A stretch of 5,855 nucleotides of DNA. Source: Planctomycetaceae bacterium UBA969 (lineage in GTDB: Bacteria > Planctomycetota > Planctomycetia > Gemmatales > Gemmataceae). Below are positions 5,611 through 5,855 of the stretch, piece after piece. Location of the stretch: assembly GCA_002303765.1 (NCBI GenBank), contig DBCB01000241.1, positions 1 through 5,855 of the forward strand, given 5' to 3'. Positions within the stretch are counted from its first letter, which is position 1, and each line of letters opens with the position of its first letter. Below the pieces are notes generated by a model. That model was given only the letters and a program-made list of their open reading frames with translations. It had not been told where the DNA came from and made no database searches. The position numbers and the translations under genes are program-made.

Positions 5611-5615
5611 TCCTT
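5611..5615 (-). promoter_or_regulatory. Ribosome binding site of the CxxC-motif protein gene
   Basis: On the - strand AAGGA lies about 7-8 bases before ATG 5603-5601, a normal spacing that supports this start. Confidence 0.65.
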
Positions 5616-5640
5616 AAAAAATGAATTGTTTGATTAGCTT

Positions 5641-5670
5641 ATTATCCGTTGGAATCGCGGAAATATTCAA
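5641..5670 (-). promoter_or_regulatory. Sigma-70-type promoter candidate for the CxxC-motif protein gene
   Basis: On the - strand TTGAAT (5670-5665) and GATAAT (5646-5641) are separated by 18 bases, a good -35/-10 pair about 40 bases before the start codon. Confidence 0.45.
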
Positions 5671-5830
5671 AAAGATTTAAAAGATTTCCCAGAGTGAGGG
5701 CTGAAGCTACGAAAAGAACAAGCAGTCCCACGGTTTAACCCGGAATGAAGGCAAAGCAGAAGCAGAAGTTTATCTGCGGTTTAACACTGAATAAGAATTG
5801 CCCTTTTGTTATTTCGGTTTCGCCCTTCTG

Positions 5831-5855
5831 TCATTCCCGCGCAGGCGGGAATCCA
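5831..5855. repeat. Short palindromic intergenic repeat, cut by the window edge
   Basis: ATTCCCGC (5833-5840) and GCGGGAAT (5845-5852) form a perfect 8-bp stem with a GCAG loop. The sequence TCATTCCCGC...GCGGGAATCCA is a familiar dispersed intergenic palindrome in many Gram-negative genomes. It may continue past the window. Confidence 0.6.

Larger units (their letters stand above)
5604..5855. other. Gene-free right end of the window
   Basis: It holds the promoter candidate of the - strand gene, scattered short repeats (CGGTTTAAC near 5730 and 5778) and the palindromic element at the edge. No open frame with a start and ribosome binding site was found. Confidence 0.5.

Noticed and set aside
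1..5855. DGR template repeat, reverse transcriptase or accessory protein inside the window
   Set aside because: No A-rich near-copy of 281-393 and no reverse-transcriptase motif (YxDD) was found in any long frame.

Overview
The window looks like a bacterial accessory (conflict or sensing) locus. Taxonomy cannot be fixed from it. A TCATTCCCGC/GCGGGAATCCA palindrome at the right edge is common between genes in many Proteobacteria and some other Gram-negatives, and the leucine-rich-like repeats of one gene resemble repeats found in Planctomycetes and large or multicellular Proteobacteria. Genes in 469-4130 have moderate GC, while 4360-4880 is clearly AT-rich, so the window has a mosaic composition.

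Region 1 (1-4130) is four + strand genes that read as one unit. First is the 3' part of a C-type-lectin/formylglycine-generating-enzyme-fold protein (1-408). Its last ~110 bases are almost free of adenine (6 A in 281-390, against 83 A in 1-280) and are built mostly of NNC/NNT codons. This is what the variable repeat of a diversity-generating retroelement (DGR) looks like. It is followed by a MoxR-like AAA+ ATPase (469-1605), then a WGR-domain protein with three 69-nt leucine-rich-like repeats (1841-2784) that carries a 1-nt frameshift inside the WGR domain, and finally a DUF2201-type metallopeptidase-like/VWA protein (2781-4130). The last two overlap by ATGA. The VWA metal site is intact, but the HExxH motif of the N-terminal domain has become HLLLH.

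Region 2 (4131-5120) is a degraded or variable stretch. It holds a small ORF with an in-frame TAA, an AT-rich gene for a small putative secreted protein (4461-4874), and a broken remnant (about 4952-5070) of a second copy of the WGR/repeat protein's C-terminus.

Region 3 (5121-5855) holds a - strand gene for a protein with two pairs of CxxC motifs, with its own promoter and terminator candidates, then gene-free DNA ending in the palindromic repeat.

Working model (inference): the hypervariable lectin-fold protein recognises a ligand, and the MoxR/VWA pair, with the WGR/repeat protein as adaptor or effector, converts recognition into an ATP-dependent response. DGR-diversified FGE-fold proteins and MoxR-VWA modules are each known from bacterial conflict systems. 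No reverse transcriptase, template repeat or accessory protein is visible here, so the retroelement would have to lie outside the window.
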